Below, piece by piece: positions 1-9,176 of a stretch of DNA of 56,471 nt (positions are counted from its first letter, which is position 1; each line of letters opens with the position of its first letter). Both the position numbers and the translations under genes were made by a program. The stretch comes from an uncultured Clostridia bacterium. GTDB lineage: Bacteria > Bacillota > Clostridia > Oscillospirales > Acutalibacteraceae. The stretch is taken from positions 1 through 56,471 of the forward strand of contig CALWUW010000030.1 in assembly GCA_944384815.1 (NCBI GenBank), given 5' to 3'. Below the pieces are notes generated by a model. That model saw only the letters and a program-made list of their open reading frames with translations. It was not told the DNA's origin and searched no databases.

Positions 1-81
1 AACCGAAAACCCGCATTCCCAAGCCATTTTTTCGGCTTCGTTTGGGCTTTCCGTTTGCCCCGTTCCTCACGGCGCTTGACT

Positions 82-110
82 ATAATACCAAATCCACACA
101 CGAATGTCAA
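82..110 (-). promoter_or_regulatory. Sigma-A type promoter reading off the left edge
   Basis: On the minus strand a perfect -35 box TTGACA (plus 105-110) is followed by a 17-nt spacer and a -10 box TATTAT (plus 82-87). It would drive a transcript leaving the window to the left. The first 80 nt downstream show no ATG with a good ribosome site, so the product lies outside the window. Confidence 0.7.
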
Positions 111-365
111 TACCTTTTTTAAAAAAACTTTTGATTTTTTTACTTTTTCTTTTTTTGCCCCCTTTTTTCCCGGTTTTTTCCCTTTTTCTTAAACCCTTTG
201 TATTTTCCTTCCTTTTTTCTACTTTCCGTTCCTTTTTGATACCTGATAAAGGCATCTTATTTTCTTTCTTTGCCCCTGTTTAGTTGGATACATTTTCTCC
301 AAAGCAGTGATTTTTTCGAAAAATTTAAAGGCGGCAAATCTTTAAAGCAATCTGTAAAACAAGGA

Positions 366-397
366 AAGGAGGATCCTCCATGCAGAGGGTCCTCCTT
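366..397 (-). terminator. Rho-independent terminator of the SPxTG surface protein gene
   Basis: A 13-bp stem (366-378 with 385-397, one G-U pair) closes a 6-nt loop and is followed on the minus strand by a T-rich stretch. It lies 40 bp past the stop codon of the gene at 438-2090. Positions 111-365 hold only AT-rich, lysine-codon-like homopolymer sequence with no gene that I can support. Confidence 0.75.
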
Positions 398-437
398 CGT
401 TTCAACTTAACGCTTTACTTTATCAATCGGTCCGTTT

Positions 438-2090
438 TTACTTAGCGCAGGTTTCCTTCTTCCGGGAAAGAACTACCGCACTGGCGCAAAGGGACAGGAA
501 CGCTACTGCCATCACAATCCAAATCGGATTGTTTCCTTCACCGGTTTCCGGGGATCCGGAAGGTGTATCCTCATCGGGAATCTCCTCGGTTCCGGAAGAA
601 GTAGGCGGTGTGGAAGGCGTAGACTCTTCCGGGATTTCTTCCAAAGTGGTATTCACAACGGTTACGGATACTTCCGGCCGATCCACTGTGAAGGCAATGG
701 TGCCCTCAGCGCCCTCATAGCCTTCGGGAGCCGCAATTTCTTCCAGGAAATACTGGCCGTAAGGAAGGTCTGCTACTACAAAGCTGCCATTCTGGGAAAC
801 AAATACGGAAGCTGCTGCTTTGTCGGTTACCCACTGTCCGTTGCTCAGATAAACCGCGCCGTCCGCTGTTGTTTTGCCCACTACAAACTGTGCGCCATCC
901 ACAGCCGCGCCGTTTTCGTCCACCTTGTTAACGGTCAGATCGCCATCCACTCTTTCTAGCGTAATGGCGTTATAATATCCAAACTTATACTTTTGATATT
1001 GGTTATTCATCTCCGGGCCATTGAGTGCGAACGCCATATCAAAACTTACACTGGAACCATCTGCAAAGGAATCCATAGTGATTAAATTTTCAAAATACGA
1101 ATCCGCTTCTGCAAAAGCGGCCTTTCCCTGCAAATAATCGGCAACAGTATGACTCAATGTATATGCATTGCAGATTCCAATTGGAGTAACAGTACGGTCA
1201 TAATTGGGATTTAATTTTCCCAGATTCTCTTCACCATAAACAAAGAAAAACAGGCGGCTGTAAAAGTAATCATGTGTAAAGGCGGCAATTTCCTCTTCGG
1301 GCCATTTGATTTGTGCCTTCAACTGGTCATTGCTTCCCACTGTCACATACAGATACTGATTCAGCCAAGGATATTTTTCGACCATAGCATTAAGTTGTTC
1401 TTCCGTAACCGAATAAATTCCATTCTTCGCATTACAAGAAGAAAACATCGTATTACTCAAATTATCCTTGTCCGCCACCAAGTCTTCCCAGGAATCATAT
1501 CCGTATAAATCCGCCAAATATTCAGAAAGGCTTGCATATCCTTTTTGGGCCAATGCGTCATAAATGCCGCACATCATTTCAAATGTTACCTGCGTTTCTC
1601 TAGAGACACCAAATATATCTTTATAAAAATATTTAGGAAGCATACTTCCTACATTGACAAGAGCAAGATATTGTCCATCGTACCCCAAAACAGGAAGCAA
1701 CGCCCCACTCTCCAATGTACCGAAAGTTTCATCCACATCCGGCGGAGCCAGCACAAAGCTACCCGCTTTGTACTGATACAGATGACCAGAATGATTAGTA
1801 ATGTTAACCTTAATGTTTTGGGTACCGCCAGGCATATACGTCAGGGAATTCATTTCCATGAGAATATCGCTGATAGCTAAAACCTGATCTCCTTCCGCCT
1901 CAGCAGTAATTTCCAAATCAATAACAGCTGTATCTCCTTCCATCTTTGTGCTGACATTTACTGCAGAAGATGTTTTCTCATATTTTACAGTGCAGGTTTC
2001 CTGTGGAATTTCCGTGGCAGAAGCTGTAAGGCAGCTTCCCATCAACATAATCCCCGTTAAAAACATAGCGGCTATTTTTCTAAGTTTCAC
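438..2090 (-). CDS. SPxTG-anchored surface protein with a SpaA/Cna-B-like domain
   Basis: This 550-residue exported protein is probably attached to peptidoglycan by a sortase. It starts at GTG with a GGAAGAG ribosome site. Residues 1-26 are a signal peptide ending ASA. Residues about 30-370 are not recognised. Residues about 385-485 form a Cna-B/SpaA-like prealbumin fold (GDLTVNKVDENGAAVDGAQF, then LPYGQYFLEEIAAPEGYE), typical of pilins and adhesins. A Pro/Ser/Thr/Glu linker leads to the sorting signal: SPETG, a hydrophobic helix, then a basic tail SRKKETCAK. SPxTG rather than LPxTG is the class used by sortase B of Clostridioides difficile. No sortase gene is in the window. It appears monocistronic with its own terminator. 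An adhesin role is inferred. Confidence 0.8.
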   Translation of the reverse strand: MKLRKIAAMFLTGIMLMGSCLTASATEIPQETCTVKYEKTSSAVNVSTKMEGDTAVIDLEITAEAEGDQVLAISDILMEMNSLTYMPGGTQNIKVNITNHSGHLYQYKAGSFVLAPPDVDETFGTLESGALLPVLGYDGQYLALVNVGSMLPKYFYKDIFGVSRETQVTFEMMCGIYDALAQKGYASLSEYLADLYGYDSWEDLVADKDNLSNTMFSSCNAKNGIYSVTEEQLNAMVEKYPWLNQYLYVTVGSNDQLKAQIKWPEEEIAAFTHDYFYSRLFFFVYGEENLGKLNPNYDRTVTPIGICNAYTLSHTVADYLQGKAAFAEADSYFENLITMDSFADGSSVSFDMAFALNGPEMNNQYQKYKFGYYNAITLERVDGDLTVNKVDENGAAVDGAQFVVGKTTADGAVYLSNGQWVTDKAAASVFVSQNGSFVVADLPYGQYFLEEIAAPEGYEGAEGTIAFTVDRPEVSVTVVNTTLEEIPEESTPSTPPTSSGTEEIPDEDTPSGSPETGEGNNPIWIVMAVAFLSLCASAVVLSRKKETCAK

Positions 2091-2223
2091 TTTTCTCTTC
2101 CTTTCTTTTTTATCTAAAATAAATACCTTTTACACGAACACGGACATGTCTTCGTGCAACCAATCTCTTTGTTATCACTATACCCCCTCCAAGTCACACG
2201 TGGGTCACAAAACGTTTTTTCAC

Positions 2224-2258
2224 AAAAAAAGTGAGGCGATTTTCTCGCCTCACTTTTT
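2224..2258 (-). terminator. Bidirectional terminator
   Basis: A 9-bp perfect stem GTGAGGCGA/TCGCCTCAC (2231-2239 with 2245-2253) is flanked by A7 on the left and T5 on the right, so it can work in both directions. It sits just past the stop of the acetyltransferase gene at 2282. Confidence 0.85.
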
Positions 2259-2281
2259 CGTCTCTGTTTTTCTGGAGATTC

Positions 2282-2866
2282 TCAAATTTTCCGGAGCTTT
2301 TCAAACGCTTCCCGTGTCATGCTGTATTCCGTTTGATCGTATACCGCTCCGTTCCAAAGTCTGGCCGATCCTGGCAGTTCTCCGGTTTTTCGGAATCCGG
2401 CTTTCTCGATCACCCGCCGGGAACGAAGGTTAAAGGGGAAATGCCGCACAATGATCTCCTCCAACCCGGCTTCCTCAAAGCTCCAGCGAAGCAGCTCCCG
2501 GACCATTTCCGTGGCATATCCCTTGCCCCACCAGGCCGCCCCCAGTGCGTACCCCAGCATACGAAACGTGCAGGGATCCTTCCCCGGCTGGGGATGCAGG
2601 CCCACCGATCCAATCAGTCGCCGGCTTTTTCTCTCTTCCACCGCCCAAACCTGTTTTTCCTGGATAAACCCCTGGAGCACGTCCCAGGTTTCCTCCGGGT
2701 CGTCATGGGGTTTCCAGCCGGCAGGCGGTCCCACCCGGGGATCCCGGGCATAGTCGAAAAACGCATCCAGATCTTCCTGGCAAAAAGGGCGAAGCACCAG
2801 ATTTGGGGTGACCAAAACCGGCAGAGAAGCCGTTTCCCCGGCTGTTTTTCCAAAAAATCCGCCCAA
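2282..2866 (-). CDS. GNAT acetyltransferase, RimJ/RimL-like
   Basis: This is a predicted acetyl-CoA dependent N-acetyltransferase of about 195 residues. It has the RimJ/RimL layout: an N-terminal beta strand LVTPNLVLRPFCQEDLDAFF, a central AVEERKSRRLIGSVGL, the acetyl-CoA loop LGAAWWGKGYATEMVRELL, and the C-terminal NLRSRRVIEKAGFRKTGEL (motif B). The most convincing start is a TTG at 2866 with AGGGAGGGG six bases upstream. A longer TTG start at 2884 has no good site. The gene follows the MATE exporter by about 36 bp on the same strand, so the two are probably co-transcribed and may form a drug-resistance-like pair. The substrate (protein N-terminus or small molecule) cannot be told. Confidence 0.85.
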   Translation of the reverse strand: MGGFFGKTAGETASLPVLVTPNLVLRPFCQEDLDAFFDYARDPRVGPPAGWKPHDDPEETWDVLQGFIQEKQVWAVEERKSRRLIGSVGLHPQPGKDPCTFRMLGYALGAAWWGKGYATEMVRELLRWSFEEAGLEEIIVRHFPFNLRSRRVIEKAGFRKTGELPGSARLWNGAVYDQTEYSMTREAFEKLRKI

Positions 2867-2902
2867 ACAGCACCCCTCCCTCAACGCATTTCCAAAACGC
2901 CG

Positions 2903-4303
2903 TCAAACCTTCTCCTGGGTTTCCGGCGGCGCCGTTTTTTCCGGTTCCTTCTGCTGGGGGGATAAAAGCTTCTTATGCCGCGCCAGCCAGATGCACACGG
3001 TGACCAAAGCCGCCGTGGTATCCGCAATGGGCTCCGCCCAGTAGATTCCATCCACTCCCATAAACAAAGGAAGGGCCAAAGCCAAAGGAATCAGCAGCAG
3101 GATTTTTCGAAGCAGCGCGATAAACATACTGGTTTTCGCCTGCCCCAATCCCACAAAGAACGTCTGGCAAGCCATCTGGGCGCCGAAAATCCAAACGCCG
3201 GCAATAAAAATCGGCAGCTTCTCCGTGGCCAGATTCACCAGCTGGGTATCGCTGCTGAACAGCCGCACCAGCAGGCCGGGAAACAGCATGGTAAACCCGC
3301 AGGCAAGGACGGTAAAGGTCAGCACGATTCGCAGCAGATTTTTAAAGCACTGGTAAACCCGGTCATACTTCCCCGCGCCGTAATTATAACTGAATACCGG
3401 CTGTACCCCCTGGGTAAATCCCTGAGTCGGCATGGTAAACAGCTGCATGATGCTCAGAAGGATGGTCATGCTCCCTACATACAGATCGTTTCCATAGCGC
3501 TGCAGACCGGTATTCAAGGTGATCTGCACCAAACTCTCCGTGCTCTGCATAATAAACGGCGCCATTCCTAGGGCGGCGATCCGCTTTACCAGTTGGCTGT
3601 GGAGCCGAAGCTTCTCCCTGCGGATCCGGATCACGCTTCTTTTGCTGCAGAGAAACAGGAGCACCCAGAGAGCGGAAGCCGCCTGGCTGATAATGGTAGC
3701 CAGTGCCGCGCCCTTGACTCCCATGTTCAGCGCAAAAATAAAAATCGGGTCCAGGGCAATATTCAGCACAGCCCCGATCAAAACGCTGAGCATAGCCATG
3801 GTGGCATTTCCCTGAGCGCTGATATAGGTATTCAGGCCCAGAGCGATCTGCACAAACAGTGTCCCCCAAAGATAAATGGAAATATAATCCATGGCGTAGG
3901 AAATACTGTTGGCGCTGGCCCCGAAAGCGTAAAGCACAGGCTCCTTAAAGATCTGAAACAGCACCGTCAGGCTCACGCTGAGCAGCAAAACCAGAGAAAC
4001 GGAATTTCCCAAGATCCGTTCCGCCTCTTCCCGGTTCCCCCGCCCCAGCTGGATGCTGGCTAAAGGCGCCCCGCCCATCCCGGCAAAGGCCGCAAAAGCG
4101 GAAACGATCATAATGATGGGAAAACAAACCCCCACTCCCGTCAGAGCAATGGACCCCTCATCCGCAATGTTTCCAATATATACCCGATCCACAATATTGT
4201 ACAGCATGTTGATAAACTGCGCTGCCACTCCGGGAACCCCCAGCCGGAGAAACAATTTGGGTATACTTTGGCTGCCCAGTTCCTCATCCTTAGCCACTGC
4301 CAT
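2903..4303 (-). CDS. MATE family multidrug/cation antiporter
   Basis: This 466-residue integral membrane protein has about 12 hydrophobic segments in two similar halves, as in MATE (multi antimicrobial extrusion) exporters, which couple drug efflux to Na+ or H+. Family features are the N-terminal GVPGVAAQFINMLYNIVDRV and the repeat-like TQGVQPVFSYNYGAGKYDRV in the second half. AGGAG lies nine bases before the ATG at 4303, whereas the ATG at 4312 directly abuts it, so 4303 is preferred. It is the first gene of a probable two-gene unit with the downstream GNAT. The substrate is unknown. A second, only distantly similar MATE gene lies at 39234-40811. Confidence 0.92.
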   Translation of the reverse strand: MAVAKDEELGSQSIPKLFLRLGVPGVAAQFINMLYNIVDRVYIGNIADEGSIALTGVGVCFPIIMIVSAFAAFAGMGGAPLASIQLGRGNREEAERILGNSVSLVLLLSVSLTVLFQIFKEPVLYAFGASANSISYAMDYISIYLWGTLFVQIALGLNTYISAQGNATMAMLSVLIGAVLNIALDPIFIFALNMGVKGAALATIISQAASALWVLLFLCSKRSVIRIRREKLRLHSQLVKRIAALGMAPFIMQSTESLVQITLNTGLQRYGNDLYVGSMTILLSIMQLFTMPTQGFTQGVQPVFSYNYGAGKYDRVYQCFKNLLRIVLTFTVLACGFTMLFPGLLVRLFSSDTQLVNLATEKLPIFIAGVWIFGAQMACQTFFVGLGQAKTSMFIALLRKILLLIPLALALPLFMGVDGIYWAEPIADTTAALVTVCIWLARHKKLLSPQQKEPEKTAPPETQEKV

Positions 4304-4409
4304 TGTTTCCATCTCCTATATGTAAAATTATGACAAGTATAGCACAGTCCCTGAAAATTTGCAAAACGTTCGCTTTCGCAAAACGCCGTTCATTGGCAGA
4401 GACCGCTGT

Positions 4410-4437
4410 AAAAAAGCTAGCCAAGAGCTAGCAAAAA
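4410..4437 (-). terminator. Terminator of the threonine aldolase gene
   Basis: GCTAGC (4416-4421) pairs with GCTAGC (4427-4432) around a 5-nt loop and is followed on the minus strand by six Ts. It lies 55 bp past the stop codon of the gene at 4488-5543. Confidence 0.75.
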
Positions 4438-4465
4438 AGCTGTGGGAAAAGCCGCCAAAAGGCCT

Positions 4466-4495
4466 TCAGAAAGCTATCAGAAAGCCGTCAGAAAG
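4466..4495. repeat. Three copies of TCAGAAAG at 11-bp spacing
   Basis: TCAGAAAG occurs at 4466, 4477 and 4488, the last copy overlapping the end of the threonine aldolase gene. It is one of many short phased arrays in the window. Confidence 0.6.
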
Positions 4496-5543
4496 ACAAA
4501 GCCTCCATCTTCCGCCGCAGATCCTGTAAAAATTCTTCCACCGCGGAAGCTGGCGTCATAAAGGAGCAGACCAGCCGAATACAGGTGTGGCTTTCGTCCA
4601 CGGCCCCCATGGTTTCAAAGGCATAGTCTTTCTCCATAGCCTGCAGCAGCGCGTTTTCCAGAATGGGAAACTGCTGATTGCTGGGGGATTCCTCCAAGAA
4701 GGGGATTCCCAGTTCCTCCAGCCCCTTCCGAAGGGCCATGGCTCTTTGGTTTTCCTGCCGGCCGATCTCATAAAGCAGCTTCTCCCCTGTATCTCCGGGC
4801 TGGAACAGGGTAAGAAACTGCAGGCCCAAAAGTCTGCCCTTGGCCAAAAGCGCTCCTTTTTGCTTCACCATATAGGCAAAGTCCCTTGCCAGTTCCGGCT
4901 CGGAAAACACCAGCGCTTCCCCGAAAAGGGCGCCGCTTTTGGTGCCTCCGATGGTAAATACATGGCAAAGGTTTCGCAGATCTTCCAGCGTCACACAGCT
5001 CCCTTCTGCGCAAAGAGCGGAAGAAAGCCGGGCTCCGTCCAGGAAAAGATACAGATCCCGCCGGTCGCAAAGCTCCCGCAGCGCCTGGATCTCCTCTTTG
5101 GTATATACCGTCCCCACCTCCGTGGCGTTGCTGATATATAAAAGCCGGGGCTTGACCATATGATGATCGGTATACCCCTGCAAAAGCGTCTCCACCCGCC
5201 GGGGCGTCAGCTTGCCGTGCTCCGGCAGCACGGTAAGGATCTTATGGCCTGTGGCTTCCACAGCGCCGGTCTCATGGGTGTGGATGTGAGCAAGCTCCGT
5301 TCCCACAGCGCATTCATGGGGCCGCAGCAGGGCGGAGATAGCCAGAAGATTGGTCTGGGTGCCGCCGGTGAGAAAATAAATCTCCGCCGGACCTTTCAGC
5401 TCCTGCCGGATGGCTTCCCGGGCCTGCCGGCAATAGGGGTCCTCCCCGTAGCCCACCGTCTGCTCTCCGTTGGTGCGCACCAGCACCTGCAGGATCTTTT
5501 CATGGCAGCCCTCGCTGTAATCGTTTTTAAAACTGTATTTCAT
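4488..5543 (-). CDS. ltaE: Low-specificity L-threonine aldolase (beta-eliminating lyase family)
   Basis: This is a predicted PLP enzyme splitting L-threonine or L-allo-threonine into glycine and acetaldehyde. At 351 residues it has the usual family length. The fold-type I landmarks are in order: the N-terminal YGEDPYC, FLTGGTQTNLLAIS (phosphate site), HIHTHETGAVEATGHKI (ring-stacking His), YLFLDGARLSSAL (Asp to the PLP nitrogen) and FTIGGTKSGALFGE, whose Lys about 202 is the Schiff-base residue. The ATG has GGAAAGGAAG at good distance. The preceding gene recQ ends about 90 bp upstream on the same strand, and a terminator follows. Specificity within the aldolase/lyase family cannot be fixed by eye. 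Confidence 0.88.
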   Translation of the reverse strand: MKYSFKNDYSEGCHEKILQVLVRTNGEQTVGYGEDPYCRQAREAIRQELKGPAEIYFLTGGTQTNLLAISALLRPHECAVGTELAHIHTHETGAVEATGHKILTVLPEHGKLTPRRVETLLQGYTDHHMVKPRLLYISNATEVGTVYTKEEIQALRELCDRRDLYLFLDGARLSSALCAEGSCVTLEDLRNLCHVFTIGGTKSGALFGEALVFSEPELARDFAYMVKQKGALLAKGRLLGLQFLTLFQPGDTGEKLLYEIGRQENQRAMALRKGLEELGIPFLEESPSNQQFPILENALLQAMEKDYAFETMGAVDESHTCIRLVCSFMTPASAVEEFLQDLRRKMEALSF

Positions 5544-5633
5544 CTTTTTTCTTCCTTTCCGACAACCAGTCTGCTAACCGGTTTCCCGTTTCTGTTTTGC
5601 CAAAGCCTCGGGAAAACCTTTCCTTATGTACCT

Positions 5634-7490
5634 TTATAGACTTTCTTCCTTTTCTTCCCGGCACTCCTGCCGCAGCAGCTCCAAAAATTCTCTGCCGAAC
5701 CGTTCCAGCTTGGAGGGAGTGCTTCCGGGAATGTCCAGAAAAGCTTCGGGGGTGGTGGGGCAGCGCTCCGCCATTTCCCGAAGGGTCTGGTCGCTGTATA
5801 TAGTATAGGGAGGCACGCCCAGCCGGGCCGCCCAGGCGTCCCGCTTTTTCTTCAGCCGGACAAAACGCTGGGTTTCCTCTCCCGAGGCTTTGGGCCGTTG
5901 TTCCTTTTCCCGCAGCAGCTTGGAGGCGCTTCTTCCCAGCCGCAGCCGGGGGAATTCCTCCTGGGTCCGCACCAGGTACCCCTGCTGCAAAAGCTCTTCC
6001 AAAAGGCTTCGAAGGGCCATGGAAGATTTCCCCCGGAAGGCGCCGAATTCCGGAAGCCGCTCCAAGCCCAGCGTCTCTCCCTCCTCCCAGATCTCCCCGG
6101 AAAGCAGGGATTGGATCCGGCGAAGGCCATAGCGCTGGCCGGTTTTCCGGATCAAAGAAAGAACCACCCGGGCCTCCTTTTTCCACCGCTCCTGCTCCGC
6201 CGGGTCCTCTCCCAGGCAGTTTCCGCAATTTCCGCAGCGCAAAGGCGCCTTTTCGCCGAAGTATTTCAAAATTTCCCGGCGCAGGCAGCCACTGCAGGAA
6301 GCGTAAAAGGACATACGGCTCAGCTTTTCCAGCTCCTGCTGCCGCCGGGTCTCCCGCTGTTCCGGGGTATATTCCGGGTTCAGTTCCAGATTTTTTTCCA
6401 GCAAAAATCGGCAAAGCCCCAGATCGCCGGGAGAAAACAGAAGGATGCACTCCGCCGGTCCGCCGTCCCGCCCGGCACGGCCGGCCTCCTGGTAATAATT
6501 TTCCAGATTCATAGGCAGATTGTAGTGGATCACATAGGAAACATTGGATTTGTCGATCCCCATGCCAAAGGCGTTGGTGGCCACCATCACCCGGCAGCGG
6601 TCGAACAGAAAATCTTCCTGATTCCGATGCCGCACCTCATCGGGAAGGCCGGCGTGATAAGGAAGGGCTTTCACCCCCGCTTCCTGCAAAGCCTGCACCA
6701 GAGCATCGGTATTTTTTCGGGTGCCGCAGTAAACGATCCCCGCCCGCTCCGGATGCTTCGCCGCATAATCCAGCACAAAAGCGGTTTTGTCTCCGGGTCG
6801 TTTCACGGAAAAAAACAGATTGGGTCGGTCAAATCCGGTGGTAAGAATACAGGGATCCTGCAAACAAAGCTGCCGGAGGATGTCCTCCTGCACCTGTCGG
6901 GTGGCCGTAGCAGTAAAGGCCGCCGCCACCGGCCTTTTAGGAAGGGCCTGCAAAAAAGGGGCGATCTGCAGGTAGCTGGGCCGGAAATCCTGCCCCCACT
7001 GGGAAATGCAGTGGGCTTCGTCCACCGCCAGAAGGGAGATCTCTGCCTGCCGGGCAAACTCCAAAAACCGTTCCGTTAAAAGCCGTTCCGGCGCTACATA
7101 AATGATTTTATACATTCCCTGCCGGGCGTTGCGCAGGGCGGCCACAAACTGCCCGGGAGTCAGGGAGCTGTTCAGGTACGCCGCCCGTATGCCGGACTGA
7201 TTCAGCGCCTGCACCTGATCCTTCATCAGGGAAATCAAAGGGGAAACCACCAGGGTGATCCCCGGAAACAGCACCGCGGGAATTTGGTAGCATACGGATT
7301 TTCCCGCCCCGGTGGGCATAACCGCCAGAGCGTCCCGGCCGGAAAGAATGGATGCCACCACCCGTTCCTGCCCCGGCCGGAATGCGTCATATCCGTAATA
7401 CTGCTTCAGCGCCTTCAGAGCCTTTTCCTTTATTTTTCTTGTTTCTCCCATACCGCCTGTATTGCCCACACCGTCCATATGGCCTGCCAT
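5634..7490 (-). CDS. recQ: ATP-dependent DNA helicase RecQ
   Basis: This is a 3'-5' superfamily 2 helicase for recombination repair and fork restart. It is 618 residues long with all RecQ parts: Walker A MPTGAGKSVCYQ, DEAH box with aromatic-rich loop DEAHCISQWGQDFRPSY, motif VI QEAGRAGRDG, the zinc cluster (CSGCLRREILKYF then CGNCGNC), a winged-helix RQC region, and a C-terminal HRDC-like domain (LRLGRSASKLLREK to LERFGREFLELL). The first about 13 residues (MAGHMDGVGNTGG) look like translated leader. The first ATG abuts GGGAGGA, so translation may begin at the ATG five codons in. An octamer tract lies just upstream. Confidence 0.95.
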   Translation of the reverse strand: MAGHMDGVGNTGGMGETRKIKEKALKALKQYYGYDAFRPGQERVVASILSGRDALAVMPTGAGKSVCYQIPAVLFPGITLVVSPLISLMKDQVQALNQSGIRAAYLNSSLTPGQFVAALRNARQGMYKIIYVAPERLLTERFLEFARQAEISLLAVDEAHCISQWGQDFRPSYLQIAPFLQALPKRPVAAAFTATATRQVQEDILRQLCLQDPCILTTGFDRPNLFFSVKRPGDKTAFVLDYAAKHPERAGIVYCGTRKNTDALVQALQEAGVKALPYHAGLPDEVRHRNQEDFLFDRCRVMVATNAFGMGIDKSNVSYVIHYNLPMNLENYYQEAGRAGRDGGPAECILLFSPGDLGLCRFLLEKNLELNPEYTPEQRETRRQQELEKLSRMSFYASCSGCLRREILKYFGEKAPLRCGNCGNCLGEDPAEQERWKKEARVVLSLIRKTGQRYGLRRIQSLLSGEIWEEGETLGLERLPEFGAFRGKSSMALRSLLEELLQQGYLVRTQEEFPRLRLGRSASKLLREKEQRPKASGEETQRFVRLKKKRDAWAARLGVPPYTIYSDQTLREMAERCPTTPEAFLDIPGSTPSKLERFGREFLELLRQECREEKEESL

Positions 7491-7496
7491 TCCTCC

Positions 7497-7528
7497 CTGA
7501 TGGATGTCTTGATGTTTTGATGGTTTCC
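7497..7528. repeat. Octamer tract upstream of recQ
   Basis: Four 8-bp units in phase (CTGATGGA, TGTCTTGA, TGTTTTGA, TGGTTTCC) fill the gap between recQ and the dipeptidase gene. The same 8-bp phasing can be followed, more weakly, into the first codons of recQ. Confidence 0.55.
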
Positions 7529-7535
7529 CCTTTTT

Positions 7536-8984
7536 TTACCACTGCTCTTTCTCCAGCCCGATCAGCCCCATGCACAGGATAACAGCCGCTTCCAGCAAAT
7601 CATCCAAAAGCAGAGCTTCGTCCGGCTGGTGGCCGCCTCCGTGGCCCGGAGGAAACAAAGCGGAATCCTTTTCCCTTCCCGGGAAGCTGGGACCAAATGC
7701 CAGAGCCCGGGGAAGCTTTCGGGCATAGGTGCCGCCGCCCATGGTATAGGGCTCCCGCTGTTCTCCTGTGATACGGTTATAGGTTTCCGTTAAAATGCGC
7801 ACCGCCGGATGCTCTTTGGGGAAGTGATTGGGGGCGCTGTCCCGCACATGGGCAAGGGAAAATCCCAGAGGCTCCGCCAGAGAAGTGATCTGCTGCAGGA
7901 TCCAGGTGGAAGAAACCGTCACCGGATAGCGAATATTAAAATGCAGACGCAGCCGGCCGTTTTCCTCTTTGTGGCACAGGCTGGCCGCGCAGGTCAAAGC
8001 CCCGGACTCCTCATCCTGGCAGGCGATTCCAAGGCCCCGGCCCTCCGTGGATTCTCCGGCTTCCGCAATGAACCGCAAAAGCGCCTGATCCTCTTTTTCC
8101 AGAAGTCCCGCTTGCAAAACGCCGTTTGCCAAAAGCACCAGAGCGTTCTGCCCTCCCTGGGGAAACGCCGCATGGGCCGAAACGCCAAAGGCCCGGATCC
8201 CAAAACATTCCAAACACTTTCCGGGATTTTCCGGATCCTCCATAGTGTCTTCCGTTACGGCAAACCCTTCCGGAAGGCGGGAAATTCCCTCCTGCACCCG
8301 GGGCGTTTTCCACAGCCGGAGAAATGCCTGATCCGGAATCATATTGCTGGCGTTGCCGGCGGTAATTTCCAGCACGTCCCGGGAGAAGGGACGGGAAGAT
8401 TCCAGCCAGATTTCCAGGATCCCTTTCTCCCCGTAGCAAACCGGGAACCCGCAGTCCGTTACAATGGAAAGCTTGGGGCAGGGATAGTGGGACGCATAGT
8501 ACTCCACATCCTCCATGCCCCGCTCCTCATCGCAGCCGAAGAACACCCGCAGAGGATACGGCGTGTCCACCCCCAGCTCCTTCAGGCATTTTACCGCGTA
8601 CAGCGAGGCGATCAGCGGCCCTTTATTGTCCTCCGCGCCTCTGCCGATGAGATAACCGTCTTTCAGCAAAGGCTTTTCCGGAGGAAAGATCCAGTGATTT
8701 CCCAAAGGGACTACATCCAGATGTCCCCAAAGGCCGATACACTGCTGCGCGTCCTCCTCCCGGCCTTCCAGCCAAAGGGCGCCGCAGTGGCCCTGATAAT
8801 TTTTTCCGGAAAATCCGTGCCGGGCGCCGATGCGAAGCATCTCTTCCAGAGCCTCCCGGCAAGGCGATCCGTAAGGAGGTTCCTCCTCCGGCCGGGACAC
8901 GCTGATGATCTTCAGCAGCCGGAGAATATCTTCCGCCATTTCTTCCCGATGCTCCTGCATCCACCGGCGAATTTTCTGTTCCAT
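7536..8984 (-). CDS. M20 family dipeptidase (PepV/Sapep-like)
   Basis: This is a predicted cytoplasmic dizinc dipeptidase of 482 residues. The M20 metal centre is visible: GLWGHLDVVPLG (His and catalytic Asp), GRGAEDNKGP (bridging Asp), GCDEERGMEDVEYY (catalytic Glu pair), IVTDCGFPV, and the C-terminal GGGTYARKLPRALAFGP with GHGGGHQPDE. The inserted lid region and the length fit the PepV branch, which releases amino acids from dipeptides. The ATG at 8984 has AGGGGAG seven bases upstream. The in-frame ATG at 9020 has no site and lies in a 10-bp repeat tract. No terminator separates it from recQ. Confidence 0.88.
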   Translation of the reverse strand: MEQKIRRWMQEHREEMAEDILRLLKIISVSRPEEEPPYGSPCREALEEMLRIGARHGFSGKNYQGHCGALWLEGREEDAQQCIGLWGHLDVVPLGNHWIFPPEKPLLKDGYLIGRGAEDNKGPLIASLYAVKCLKELGVDTPYPLRVFFGCDEERGMEDVEYYASHYPCPKLSIVTDCGFPVCYGEKGILEIWLESSRPFSRDVLEITAGNASNMIPDQAFLRLWKTPRVQEGISRLPEGFAVTEDTMEDPENPGKCLECFGIRAFGVSAHAAFPQGGQNALVLLANGVLQAGLLEKEDQALLRFIAEAGESTEGRGLGIACQDEESGALTCAASLCHKEENGRLRLHFNIRYPVTVSSTWILQQITSLAEPLGFSLAHVRDSAPNHFPKEHPAVRILTETYNRITGEQREPYTMGGGTYARKLPRALAFGPSFPGREKDSALFPPGHGGGHQPDEALLLDDLLEAAVILCMGLIGLEKEQW

Positions 8985-9022
8985 GTTTTTCTCCCCTTTC
9001 GTCAGGCTTTCCTGTGACATTT

Positions 9023-9062
9023 CTTGCGTTATCTTGCGTTATCTTGCTTTATCCTGTTTCAT
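9023..9062. repeat. Four 10-bp tandem units upstream of the dipeptidase gene
   Basis: CTTGCGTTAT twice, CTTGCTTTAT, then CCTGTTTCAT, in exact 10-bp phase, directly upstream of the dipeptidase ribosome site. Confidence 0.75.
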
Positions 9063-9176
9063 TTTTTGATTATACTGCGTTTTTCCCCTGGGAGAAACCC
9101 TCCCCGGAAATAAAAAACGCCCTTTTTGCACAGCGTTTCTTTCCAAAGCGCCGGTTTTTCCAATTTTCCCCCATAA

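Noticed and set aside
67-255. Open minus-strand frame of 62 codons rich in Lys, Arg and Glu
   Set aside because: It is the translation of T-rich homopolymer runs and has no credible ribosome site.
5527-6450. 307-codon minus-strand frame overlapping recQ
   Set aside because: A shifted frame of recQ with Gly/Ala/Pro-rich, non-protein-like content.
5898-7079. 393-codon plus-strand open frame opposite recQ
   Set aside because: It is antisense to a clear RecQ helicase. High GC at third positions makes such frames common, and the translation resembles no protein.
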